From: Paraburkholderia aspalathi
GTDB taxonomy: Bacteria > Pseudomonadota > Gammaproteobacteria > Burkholderiales > Burkholderiaceae
Direction: 5' to 3'
NCBI RefSeq assembly: GCF_900116445.1
Contig: NZ_FPBH01000016.1
Coordinates: 1 to 64,000, forward strand
Length of the DNA: 64,000 nucleotides
The notes beneath the pieces were generated by a model. The model made no database searches. It was not told the DNA's origin and worked only from the letters and a program-made list of their open reading frames with translations. The translations under genes and the position numbers were made by a program. Below, piece by piece: positions 16,419 to 24,746 of this stretch. The stretch's first letter is position 1. The number at the start of each line of letters is the position of its first letter.

Positions 16419-18242
16419 ATGGCTTCATGGCTCGACTACACGATCAACGGACTGATCGTCGGCAATATCTATGCATTGCTGGCGGTTGGCCTCGCGCTGA
16501 TTTTCGGCGTGTCGCATCTGATTAACTTTGCGCACGGCTCGGTGTACATGATCGGCAGCTTCATCGGCTGGTTGTGCCTGACGCGGCTCGGTTTGCCGTT
16601 GCCGCTGGCCTTGCTGGCGGTGGTGGTCGGCTGCGGGCTGCTGGGCATTGCGATCGAGCGCATTGGCTTGCGGCCGCTGCAGGGCGCGGCACGCATCGCG
16701 CCGCTACTCGCGACGATCGGTATCAGCTTCGTGCTCGATCAGTGCGCGCAGTTGCTGTTCGGCGCCGATCCGCGGCCGGTGCCGAGCACGCTGCCTGATT
16801 GGCACTTTCGCCTCGGCGGCGCAACGATCGGTTCGCTGGATCTGCTGATCGCCGGTATTGGCGTGACGGCGGCTGCCGTGCTCTATGTGTTCCTGCGTTT
16901 CACGCGTCTCGGTTGGGCCGTACGCGCCACTGCGCAGGACCGGGACGCGGCGCAGCAGATGGGCGTCAACGTCAACGGCGTCAATCAGGCGGTGTTTGCA
17001 ATTGCGTGCGCGCTCGGCGGCGTGAGCGGCTTGCTGGTCGGCATGTACTACAACAGCATCGATCCGGCGATGGGTTTCCAGGCCACGCTCAAAGGCGTGG
17101 TGGCGTTGCTGATCGGCGGTCTGGGCAACGTGCCGGGCGCGATTGTCGGCAGTCTGCTGCTGGGTCTGGTCGAGAGTTATGGCGTGGCGATCTTCGGCAC
17201 CAGTTACCGCGATCTGTTCGCGTTCGTTTTGCTGTTGCTGTTTCTGGTGTGGCGTCCCAATGGACTCTTTAGCGGCAGCCGCCGTTTGCCGCCCGAGCCG
17301 ATGACGGGCACGTTCCTGTCGGCGGGCAAAGCGGTGAAAGTGCCGCGTGCCGTGGTGATTGCGTTGGCACTGGCTGCGGTTGCGCTGCCGTTCGTCGCCA
17401 GTTCGTCCTATCTCCTGCAAACGCTCACCAATGCCTGGCTGTACGGAATGTTGGCGTTGAGCCTGACGTTGGTGGCGGGTACGGTTGGACAGATTTCGCT
17501 TGGTCATGCTGCGTTGCTGGTGATCGGCGCATACGCCTCTGCGTTGTTGTCGACGAATCTCGGCTGGTCACCCGTCGTGACGATCTTCTGCGCCGGCCTG
17601 ATCACCGCCGCGCTGGGCACGCTGCTGGTTTATCCGGCGTTCCGTTTGCGCGGCCACTACGTGTCGATTGCGACGCTCGGCATCGGCGAAGTGGTGAGCC
17701 TTGTGATCCTCAACTGGGATAGTTTGACGCGCGGCCCGCTCGGCATCGCGGGCATTGCGCCGTTGTCGGTGTTTGGCTGGACGCCCGACAGCGCTCGCGC
17801 GATCTACTGGTTCGCGCTGGGCGTGCTGATCGTGCTGGCGCTCTTGCAAACGCGGCTGTTGGGCTCGCATCTGGGCCGCACGCTGCGGGCGATTCGCGAA
17901 GACGAAGTCGCCGCGCGCTCCCACGGGATTCGCCCGAACCGCTACAAGGCGATCGCGTTTGCGTTCGGCGGACTGGCTGCCGGCATCAGCGGCGGGATTG
18001 CGGCGCATCTGTATAGCTACATCAACAACCAGACTTTCGACTCGCAAGTGTCCATCCTCGCCTTGACGATGGTGATTCTCGGTGGCCTCGGTAACGTGCT
18101 GGGCGGCATTGTCGGCGCGGTCGCGCTGATCGGCCTGCCGGAGATTTTCCGCTGGGCGGCAGACTATCGGATGTTGATCTACGGCCTGGTGTTGCTGCTG
18201 CTGGTGCGGTTCAGGCCGCAGGGTTTGCTGGGAACGGTATGA
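16419..18242 (+). CDS. Fused LivH-LivM-type ABC permease
   Basis: A 607-residue inner-membrane protein that joins both permease halves of a HAAT importer. Residues 1-290 are LivH-like (LINFAHGSVYMIGSFIGW near residue 35, GGLGNVPGAIVGSLLLG near 232). Residues about 305-600 are LivM-like (GQISLGHAALLVIGAYASALL near 352, GGLGNVLGGIVGAVALIGLPE near 553). In the usual layout these are two genes. The loop near residues 280-305 joins them without a stop. It starts 58 bp after the binding-protein gene and precedes the ATPase gene by 10 bp. The fusion fixes one copy of each half per transporter. Confidence 0.92.
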   Translation: MASWLDYTINGLIVGNIYALLAVGLALIFGVSHLINFAHGSVYMIGSFIGWLCLTRLGLPLPLALLAVVVGCGLLGIAIERIGLRPLQGAARIAPLLATIGISFVLDQCAQLLFGADPRPVPSTLPDWHFRLGGATIGSLDLLIAGIGVTAAAVLYVFLRFTRLGWAVRATAQDRDAAQQMGVNVNGVNQAVFAIACALGGVSGLLVGMYYNSIDPAMGFQATLKGVVALLIGGLGNVPGAIVGSLLLGLVESYGVAIFGTSYRDLFAFVLLLLFLVWRPNGLFSGSRRLPPEPMTGTFLSAGKAVKVPRAVVIALALAAVALPFVASSSYLLQTLTNAWLYGMLALSLTLVAGTVGQISLGHAALLVIGAYASALLSTNLGWSPVVTIFCAGLITAALGTLLVYPAFRLRGHYVSIATLGIGEVVSLVILNWDSLTRGPLGIAGIAPLSVFGWTPDSARAIYWFALGVLIVLALLQTRLLGSHLGRTLRAIREDEVAARSHGIRPNRYKAIAFAFGGLAAGISGGIAAHLYSYINNQTFDSQVSILALTMVILGGLGNVLGGIVGAVALIGLPEIFRWAADYRMLIYGLVLLLLVRFRPQGLLGTV

Positions 18243-18252
18243 CGGAGCGCAC

Positions 18253-19095
18253 ATGACACAGACTCTTCTCGACGTGCGCGGCGTGACACGGCGCTTCGGC
18301 GGATTGACCGCGGTGAACGGCGTCGATCTTTCGATTGCGGAAGGCGAACTCGTCAGCGTGATCGGGCCGAACGGCGCGGGCAAGTCGACGCTGTTCAATC
18401 TGATCACCGGGCTCGATACGCCAGACGCGGGCAGCGTGCAATTCGACGGCCGTGACATCACCGGCGTGCGGCCGGAAAAGCTCGCCGCGCTCGGACTTGC
18501 GCGCACGTTTCAACATGGCCGCGTGTTCGGCAATCTGAGCGTGCTCGACAACGTATTGATCGGCGCGCATGCACGTTTGCGCGCTACCCGCACGGGTTGG
18601 CCGATTGTCGGCGCCATCGCCGAAGTCGCGCGTGCGCTGATCGGACCCGCTTCGATCCGGCGTGAAGACGCGGCGTTACGCGACGAAGTGCGCGAGATCA
18701 TCGCAGGGTTTGGCGAGCGCCTCGCGCCGCGTATCGATCATCCGGCGCATAGCCTGTCGTATGCGAACCGCCGACGCGTCGAGATCGCCCGCGCGCTTGC
18801 CTTGCATCCGCGCATCCTGCTGCTCGACGAGCCGACGGCTGGCATGAATGAATCCGAAACCGCCGAGATGCTGGTGCTGATCCAGCAGCTGAAAGCGCGC
18901 GGGTTGACCATTCTGCTGATCGAACACAAGCTCGACATGGTGATGCGCTTATCGGATCGCGTGATCGTGCTCGACAACGGCGGGAAAATCGCTGAAGGAT
19001 TGCCGCGCGACGTGCGCAACGATCCGCGTGTGATCGAGGCGTATCTGGGTCATCGCAATGTCGGCGGCGCGGCGGCTGTGCGCGTCGCGGCCTGA
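18253..19095 (+). CDS. HAAT ABC transporter ATP-binding protein, LivG-like
   Basis: A 280-residue ATPase. Walker A GPNGAGKS is at residues 38-45, Walker B LLLDEPTAGM is near 191, and the switch His is in LLIEHKLDMV near 223. The signature reads LSYANRRRVEIARAL instead of the canonical LSGGQ, which is common in LivG-type subunits. It powers import together with the LivF-like partner 18 bp downstream. The gene lies 10 bp after the fused permease. The C-terminus ends in a short Ala/Val tail. Confidence 0.92.
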   Translation: MTQTLLDVRGVTRRFGGLTAVNGVDLSIAEGELVSVIGPNGAGKSTLFNLITGLDTPDAGSVQFDGRDITGVRPEKLAALGLARTFQHGRVFGNLSVLDNVLIGAHARLRATRTGWPIVGAIAEVARALIGPASIRREDAALRDEVREIIAGFGERLAPRIDHPAHSLSYANRRRVEIARALALHPRILLLDEPTAGMNESETAEMLVLIQQLKARGLTILLIEHKLDMVMRLSDRVIVLDNGGKIAEGLPRDVRNDPRVIEAYLGHRNVGGAAAVRVAA

Positions 19096-19113
19096 ACTTC
19101 TGGAACATCGACG

Positions 19114-19854
19114 ATGAGCGACGCTCTACTGAAACTCGAACACATCGAGACGTTTTACGGTCCCGTGCAGGTGCATTTCGACGTCAATTTTCAAGTGCGG
19201 CGCGGGCAGATCGTGAGTTTGCTCGGCGGCAACGCGAGCGGCAAATCGACCACCATGAAGCTGATTCTCGGTCTGCACAAGCCGCGCTCCGGCAGCATAA
19301 CGTTCGAAGGTGAGGCGATTACAGGACTCAGTACACCGCAGATCGTACGGCGCGGTGTTGGGTCCGTACCCGAGGCGCGGCGGCTGTTCGGCGACATGAC
19401 GGTACGTGAGAATCTGCTGATGGGCGCATACACACGGCGCGACCGTGTTGCCATCGACGACGACTATGAGCGCGTGCTGGGCCTGTTCCCGCGCGTGAAA
19501 GAACGCCTTGTGCAAAAGGCGGGCACGCTCTCGGGTGGCGAACAGCAGATGCTGGCCATGGCGCGCGCGCTGATGAGCCGGCCGAAACTGATCTGCATGG
19601 ACGAACCCACGATGGGTTTGTCACCGCTCTACGTCGATAAAGTGCTTGAACTGATCGACACGATCAATAAGCAAGGCGTGACGTTCTTCATGGTCGAGCA
19701 GAACGCCAGCCTCGCGCTGGAAATCGCGCACTACGGCTACGTGTTGCAGACCGGCCGCGTCGTGCTCGAAGGCACGGCGGAGTCCCTGCTCGGCGATGAG
19801 CGGATCCGTGACGCGTATCTCGGTGGGGAAGCCGCGGCGACGACCGCGTCCTGA
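19114..19854 (+). CDS. HAAT ABC transporter ATP-binding protein, LivF-like
   Basis: A 246-residue ATPase. Walker A is GGNASGKST at residues 38-46, where Ala replaces the usual Gly in the loop. The signature LSGGEQQMLAMARAL is near 136 and Walker B LICMDEPTMGL near 158. The switch His position is changed: MVEQNAS has Gln-Asn, as is normal in LivF proteins. It is the last gene of the importer operon. The following gene is convergent and broken, and no terminator hairpin is evident between them. Confidence 0.92.
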   Translation: MSDALLKLEHIETFYGPVQVHFDVNFQVRRGQIVSLLGGNASGKSTTMKLILGLHKPRSGSITFEGEAITGLSTPQIVRRGVGSVPEARRLFGDMTVRENLLMGAYTRRDRVAIDDDYERVLGLFPRVKERLVQKAGTLSGGEQQMLAMARALMSRPKLICMDEPTMGLSPLYVDKVLELIDTINKQGVTFFMVEQNASLALEIAHYGYVLQTGRVVLEGTAESLLGDERIRDAYLGGEAAATTAS

Positions 19855-19923
19855 TCCGATTGCGAAGCGCGGAGGCCGCCGGTAAGCCGATCGTCAATCA
19901 CGTGGCTTTCCGCAAACGCGGCC

Positions 19924-20827
19924 TCAAAGGTCGAACTGGTCGAATTCGCTTTGCAGTTCGCGGTTGCGTGCCACGCGCTCGTCGATGCCCGGGCCGAGCC
20001 GTTCGACAATCGCCGAAATCAGCAGATTGAACAGGCACGTGAGCGGCGCCAGCGAGTCCCAGAACTGACCGACATCGGTCTTCACCTGCAAAAGATCACC
20101 ATCGAATTCGCGCGCCCACGGACAGTAAATATCGGTGACGAGCGCAAAGGGTAGCCCACGGCGCGTGGCCGCCTCGCAATAGCGGCGCGCGATCATCGAA
20201 TAGGCGCGCGTATCGGTGACGATCAGATACGGTGACTTGAACTCGGAGTTCAGCGAATCGACATAGGAGCCCGACATGCCGTCCGAATAGAACACGCGTG
20301 GACGGATGTACTCCAGGTAGCTGTAGAACGTTGCTGATGCCGCGCGTGGACTGAATACCGAGGATATACACGGCGTCAGCGTTCGAAATGCGTTCGGCCA
20401 CGCGGGCAAACACCGGCGATTGCGCAAGCTGGTAGACATGCTGGATCGCGCCGATTTCGAGTTCGAGCGAGTGGGCGAGAGCAGGGTTGGGGGCGGGGTT
20501 GGCAATATCAGGCCCGCTTGCGGCCGGTGTGGCTTCGTCATGTTGGCCGGAGGTGCGGCGAAATGCGTCGAGCCGGTCGGTAATTAGCCACGGACGCTCC
20601 TGCGCGCCGCGCAGCTCGCGCTTCAGATCATCCAGGTTCTGGTAGCCGATGCTGCGCAAGAACCGGCCCACGGAGATGCCGCTGGTGCCGGCTTGCTGGG
20701 CAATCTGGTCGGCGTTTTCGAGGCCGAGCCGGTCGAGATTCGCCAGCATGTAACTGGCGACGCGCTTGGAGGTGGGCGTGAGTTCGGCAAAGCGGGCTTC
20801 GACGGTTTGTGCAAATGCGGTCGGCAT
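19924..20827 (-). pseudogene. Frameshifted RpiR/MurR-family regulator with SIS domain
   Basis: Two overlapping minus-strand frames together give one RpiR-type regulator of about 300 residues. The first frame, from the ATG at 20827, holds the N-terminal helix-turn-helix (TPTSKRVASYMLANLDRLG, AQQAGTSGISVGRFLRSIGY) and the start of the SIS sugar-phosphate domain (NADAVYILGIQSTRGISN). The reading then moves at about 20329 to the other frame, which continues FYSYLEYIRPRVFYSDGMSG to the stop at 19924. The shift is +1/-2 and would be repaired by adding CG, which makes AACGCGTTC (N-A-F). The gene as read is truncated inside SIS. A sequencing error cannot be excluded. Confidence 0.8.
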
Positions 20828-20943
20828 CGTAGTCGCGGCGCGAGTGGTGGATCGATTATCGAGATGATGACATATTCATCCGACAGTCGACCCCGCGCGG
20901 TCCCAAAATCAGGGAACGCACGCACACGCGGGCGAGACGCCGG

Positions 20944-21831
20944 TCAGACGGCCGGCCGCACGGGCGCGCTCCGCGAGAAGTGCCGCGCGCCTGCCACACA
21001 CGCGACCACCACGACGGTCACCAGGACCATCGCGAGCGGCACCTGTTCGTGCAGCAGCAAACCGGCGAGCAGCAGGCCGAAGAACGGCTGCAGCAATTGC
21101 AGTTGCCCGACCCCCGCGATGCCGCCGAGCGCCAGTCCGCGATACCAGAACACGAAGCCGATCAGCATGCTGAAGAGCGACACGTACGCGAGTCCCCACA
21201 GCGCCGCATGGCTCACCCCTTCAAACGATGCAGGCCGCGCCCACCAGGCGAGCGGCAGCATCACCGGCAGTGACAGCACCAGCGCCCACGAAATCACCTG
21301 CCAGCCGCCGAGATGGCGCGACAGCCGCGCGCCTTCGGCATAGCCAAGCCCGCAGACGACGATCGCCGCGAGCATCAGCGCATCGCCGAGTGGCGACGCG
21401 TTAAGGCCGTGGCGCAAGGCGAACGCGACCACCGCGCCGCTGCCGAGCGCCGAGAACAGCCAGAACGCCGGCTGCGGGCGCTCGCCGCCGCGCAGCACGC
21501 CGAAGATCGCGGTGGATAGCGGGAGCAGCCCGACGAACACCACGGCGTGCGCGGCGCTCACGTGGCGCAGCGCGAGGGCGGTCAGGAGCGGAAAGCCCAC
21601 CACCACGCCGAGCGCGACGATCACCAGCGGGACGAGGTCGCGCTTCGCGGGCCGAGCCTCGCGAAACACGAGCAGAAGCAACAGACCCAACGTGCCCGCG
21701 ATGGTCGCGCGGGCCATCGTCAGAAACACCGGATCGAAGCCTTGTACGGCGATGCGGGTGGCGGGTAGCGAGCCGCTGAAAATCAACACGCCCACCATGC
21801 CGCTCACCCAGCCGTTCGTTGTCTTGTCCAT
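20944..21831 (-). CDS. EamA/DMT-superfamily transporter
   Basis: A 295-residue inner-membrane protein with about ten hydrophobic segments in two EamA repeats, as in the drug/metabolite exporters. The second repeat includes LAYVSLFSMLIGFVFWYRGLALGGIAGVGQLQLLQP (residues about 205-240, cited as landmarks). The start was placed at MDKTT; an upstream in-frame extension would run into the divergent MocR promoter. It is divergent from a MocR regulator, an arrangement seen for exporters of amino acids or related metabolites. The transported compound is unknown. Confidence 0.85.
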   Translation of the reverse strand: MDKTTNGWVSGMVGVLIFSGSLPATRIAVQGFDPVFLTMARATIAGTLGLLLLLVFREARPAKRDLVPLVIVALGVVVGFPLLTALALRHVSAAHAVVFVGLLPLSTAIFGVLRGGERPQPAFWLFSALGSGAVVAFALRHGLNASPLGDALMLAAIVVCGLGYAEGARLSRHLGGWQVISWALVLSLPVMLPLAWWARPASFEGVSHAALWGLAYVSLFSMLIGFVFWYRGLALGGIAGVGQLQLLQPFFGLLLAGLLLHEQVPLAMVLVTVVVVACVAGARHFSRSAPVRPAV

Positions 21832-21906
21832 CGAAAGAGTCCATGCGCATTGAAAATGGAACCTACAGCATCCGCTTTCGCGCTGCAAAGGGTAAGCTAC
21901 GGATCA

Positions 21907-21928
21907 GTACAATTCGTACAAACTGTAC
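21907..21928. promoter_or_regulatory. Candidate MocR operator with GTAC repeats
   Basis: Between the EamA and MocR genes, GTACAA occurs at 21907 and 21916 (direct repeat, 9-bp step). The second copy also forms the inverted repeat GTACA-AAC-TGTAC (21916-21928). Another GTACAG follows at 21942. MocR proteins usually bind such repeats upstream of their own gene. Confidence 0.4.
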
Positions 21929-21947
21929 CGAACATGGAGCAGTACAG

Positions 21948-23399
21948 ATGGCGGAAAGCGATACCAACCGGGCGCCCTTGGGCGCGCCAGCCGGCACGCG
22001 GGTCGGCACGCGGGTCGGCACGGTGATGGACAGCTTGCGCGAGCGCATCGCCAGCCGTTCGTTGATGCCGGGGGCGCGCGTGCCCTCGATCCGCGTGATG
22101 ACGGAGACGCTCGGCGTGTCGAAGTCGACCGTGGTAGAAGCGTACGACCGGCTGGTCGCGGAAGGGGTGATCGTGGCGCGGCGCGGTTCCGGCTTTTTCG
22201 TGTCCGGCCATGCGCCGCCGCTTGCGCTCGCCGATCTCGGGCCGCGGCTGGATCGCGAGGTCGATCCGCTGTGGCTCACGCGGCAGTCGCTGGAGGCCGG
22301 TGCGAAGGTGTTCAAGCCGGGCTGCGGGTGGATGCCGCCTTCATGGCTGCCGGAAGACGGCGTGCGCCGCGCGTTGCGTGCCGTGGCGCGCGATCCGCAG
22401 TCGCCGCTCGCCGACTATGCGAGCCCGCTCGGTCTGCCTGCGCTGCGCCAGCAACTCGCCTGGCGGCTTGCACAGCACGGCGTGGACGCGCCGCCCGAGC
22501 AGATCGTGCTGACCGACGGCGGCACGCACGCGCTCGATCTCGTCTGCCGCTTTCTGCTCGAACCCGGCGACACGGTCCTGATCGACGATCCCTGCTACTT
22601 CAACTTCCAGGCGCTGCTGCGCGCGCATCGCGTCCGCATCGTCGGTGTGCCTTATACGCCGTCCGGTCCGGATCTGGCGGCATTCGAGCGGGCGCTGATC
22701 GAGCACCGCCCGCGGCTCTACGTGACCAATTCCGCGATCCACAATCCGACCGGCGCGACGCTTGCGCCGGCCATTGCGCATCGGCTGCTGAAACTGGCGG
22801 GTGAGCACAATCTGCTGATTATCGAAGACGATATCTTTGCTGACTTCGAAGACGAACCCGCGCCGCGCCTTGCGGCGTTCGACGGTCTCGCGCGGGTCGT
22901 CTCGATCGGCAGCTTTTCGAAGACCTTGTCCGCGGCCGTGCGCTGCGGCTACATCGCGGCGCGCAGCGAGTGGATCGAACCGCTCGTCGACCTGAAGCTG
23001 GCCACCACGTTCGGCAACGGTCAGCTTGCGGCGAGCGTCGTGCATCGTTTGCTGGTGGATGGCACCTACCGGCGGCATCTGGAATCGATGCGCGCGAAGC
23101 TCGCGGACGCCATGGGGGAGACGATCAGACGGCTGGGCTATGCCGGCCTTGAAGTGTGGACGCGGCCACGCGGTGGGATATTCGTGTGGGCGCGCTTGCC
23201 CGATGCGCTCGACGCCGCCGATATCGCGCGTCACGCATTAGCCGAGAGTGTGGTGTTCGCGCCGGGCAATGTGTTCAGCGCGTCGCAATCGGCGGCCGGC
23301 TTTTTGCGCTTTAACGTGTCGCAATGCAACCGGCCGAAGGTGTACGAGGCGCTGCAACGGGCGATGGACGTGTCGGCTGCATCGAAGGCGCACGCCTGA
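21948..23399 (+). CDS. MocR-type regulator (GntR HTH fused to aminotransferase domain)
   Basis: A 483-residue regulator. Residues about 20-90 are a GntR winged helix (LRERIASRSLMPGARVPSIR, LGVSKSTVVEAYDRLVAEG). Residues about 115-470 form a fold-type I aminotransferase domain; SIGSFSKTLS holds the PLP-binding Lys, and NPTG is present near 265. Such proteins use PLP as an effector and control PLP, taurine, GABA or transporter genes. GGAG precedes the ATG by 8 nt. Near the N-terminus the sequence GTRVGTRVGT comes from a 12-bp tandem repeat. It is divergent from the EamA transporter, its probable target. Confidence 0.9.
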   Translation: MAESDTNRAPLGAPAGTRVGTRVGTVMDSLRERIASRSLMPGARVPSIRVMTETLGVSKSTVVEAYDRLVAEGVIVARRGSGFFVSGHAPPLALADLGPRLDREVDPLWLTRQSLEAGAKVFKPGCGWMPPSWLPEDGVRRALRAVARDPQSPLADYASPLGLPALRQQLAWRLAQHGVDAPPEQIVLTDGGTHALDLVCRFLLEPGDTVLIDDPCYFNFQALLRAHRVRIVGVPYTPSGPDLAAFERALIEHRPRLYVTNSAIHNPTGATLAPAIAHRLLKLAGEHNLLIIEDDIFADFEDEPAPRLAAFDGLARVVSIGSFSKTLSAAVRCGYIAARSEWIEPLVDLKLATTFGNGQLAASVVHRLLVDGTYRRHLESMRAKLADAMGETIRRLGYAGLEVWTRPRGGIFVWARLPDALDAADIARHALAESVVFAPGNVFSASQSAAGFLRFNVSQCNRPKVYEALQRAMDVSAASKAHA

Positions 23400-23423
23400 A
23401 CGCGCGCGCCTCGCCACGCAACG

Positions 23424-24497
23424 TTATTTACACAGCAAGAGCAGACGCTCCTGATCCGTGCAGGAAGAGCGTGGTTTCTGCGCGGCTTGCGCGGCCGCCG
23501 CGCTGATCCCCGCGCTCTTGTTCGCGAGACACGCGCGCAGATGTTTTTCCACCGGCCCGTAGTATTTCCATCCGCGCACGAGAGGTGGCAATTCGAGCTT
23601 CACCTGCTTCCACTTCGGATGCCCATGCTCCTGCAGATTGTCGAAGTTGGCGCACAGCGAGTCCGCAAAGTGATTCAGATTGCCGACGGTATCGCGCAGA
23701 CCGTAATCGTAAGTGACGAGGAAGGCCTTGACCGTCAGCGTTGGGACATCTTCCTTCAGCCAGTTCGGATAACTGGTCGCGCGGAGTGTCGTGGGGAAAT
23801 ACGTCTGCTTTGCACGGGTGGTTTCGGGCGCATTGGGATCAACCTTCAGCGGGCGGATCTGTTGCAGCAGCTCGGGATTCATGTCGTTGAACAGTTTCGC
23901 CGGCTGCCCGACCACGATGATCGCCACGTCCACCTTCTTGACGATCAATGCGGCCAGCGCATCTTCGTTGCTCAGGTGCTGGACGTTCTGCTCCGGAATC
24001 GCCTGTCCGAACATCAGGTGATAGAGCGTCGTGGCCGTTTGAGCAGTGCCGCTGCCGAGCAGGCCCACGCTGATGCTCTTGTCCTTGATGTCGGCGAAGG
24101 TTTTCATCGGCGAGTCCGCGCGCACCACGACGTTAATTTCCTCGTCGTAGAGCGGCATGATGAGCCGTAGCGGCCGGATTGCCGTACCCGCGTCGGCATT
24201 GCCCGCGTTGGCCATGTCGATATAGGCCTGATACACATCGGACTGCACTAGCGCGAGCTTGACGCCCGGCTCGAAGCGCATGCGCTGCACGTTCTCAGCC
24301 GAACCCTTCGACGCCATCACTTCCAGGTCGATGCCGGCCGGCTGCGCCACCCACTTCGACAGATCCTGGCCGATCTGAATATACGTGCCGCGTTCCGGAC
24401 CGGTGACGATCTTGTAGTGCGCAGCCTCCGCGCTTGCAAACGAAGACACGATCATCAGCGCCAGCCCCAGCCATCCCGTCAGAAGTTTCTTCAGCAT
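23424..24497 (-). CDS. TAXI-family TRAP transporter solute-binding protein
   Basis: A 357-residue periplasmic protein. Residues 1-25 form a signal peptide ending ASAEA. The mature start HYKIVTGPERGTYIQIGQDLSK and MASKGSAENVQRM are hallmarks of TAXI solute-binding proteins; VGLLGSGTAQTA near 150 supports it. The C-terminal 30 residues are Ala-rich with two Cys and end LLLLCK. The two TRAP permease subunits (DctQ/M type or fused) are not adjacent, so the partner must be encoded elsewhere. The ligand is unknown; glutamate or other small acids are known for some relatives. Confidence 0.88.
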   Translation of the reverse strand: MLKKLLTGWLGLALMIVSSFASAEAAHYKIVTGPERGTYIQIGQDLSKWVAQPAGIDLEVMASKGSAENVQRMRFEPGVKLALVQSDVYQAYIDMANAGNADAGTAIRPLRLIMPLYDEEINVVVRADSPMKTFADIKDKSISVGLLGSGTAQTATTLYHLMFGQAIPEQNVQHLSNEDALAALIVKKVDVAIIVVGQPAKLFNDMNPELLQQIRPLKVDPNAPETTRAKQTYFPTTLRATSYPNWLKEDVPTLTVKAFLVTYDYGLRDTVGNLNHFADSLCANFDNLQEHGHPKWKQVKLELPPLVRGWKYYGPVEKHLRACLANKSAGISAAAAQAAQKPRSSCTDQERLLLLCK

Positions 24498-24746
24498 GGT
24501 CTATCTACCTATCTGTCAGGGTTGAACTGCCTCTCGCGTCGGCGCGCGCGAAGCACCGGTGAGCCGGCTTGCCTTCTCATGTTCAATGCATGGCGCCCGC
24601 TATGTCCGTCTGTTGCCGCTCAGAGGGAAAGTGAAACGCCAGTGCAATCGGGCGTGCCACGATTCATGCGCTCAGTCAGACAAATCGAACGTGCGAACGG
24701 CCATGAAATTCGGTATCCAAACTTTTTCGCTCGCTGGAATGCCGGT

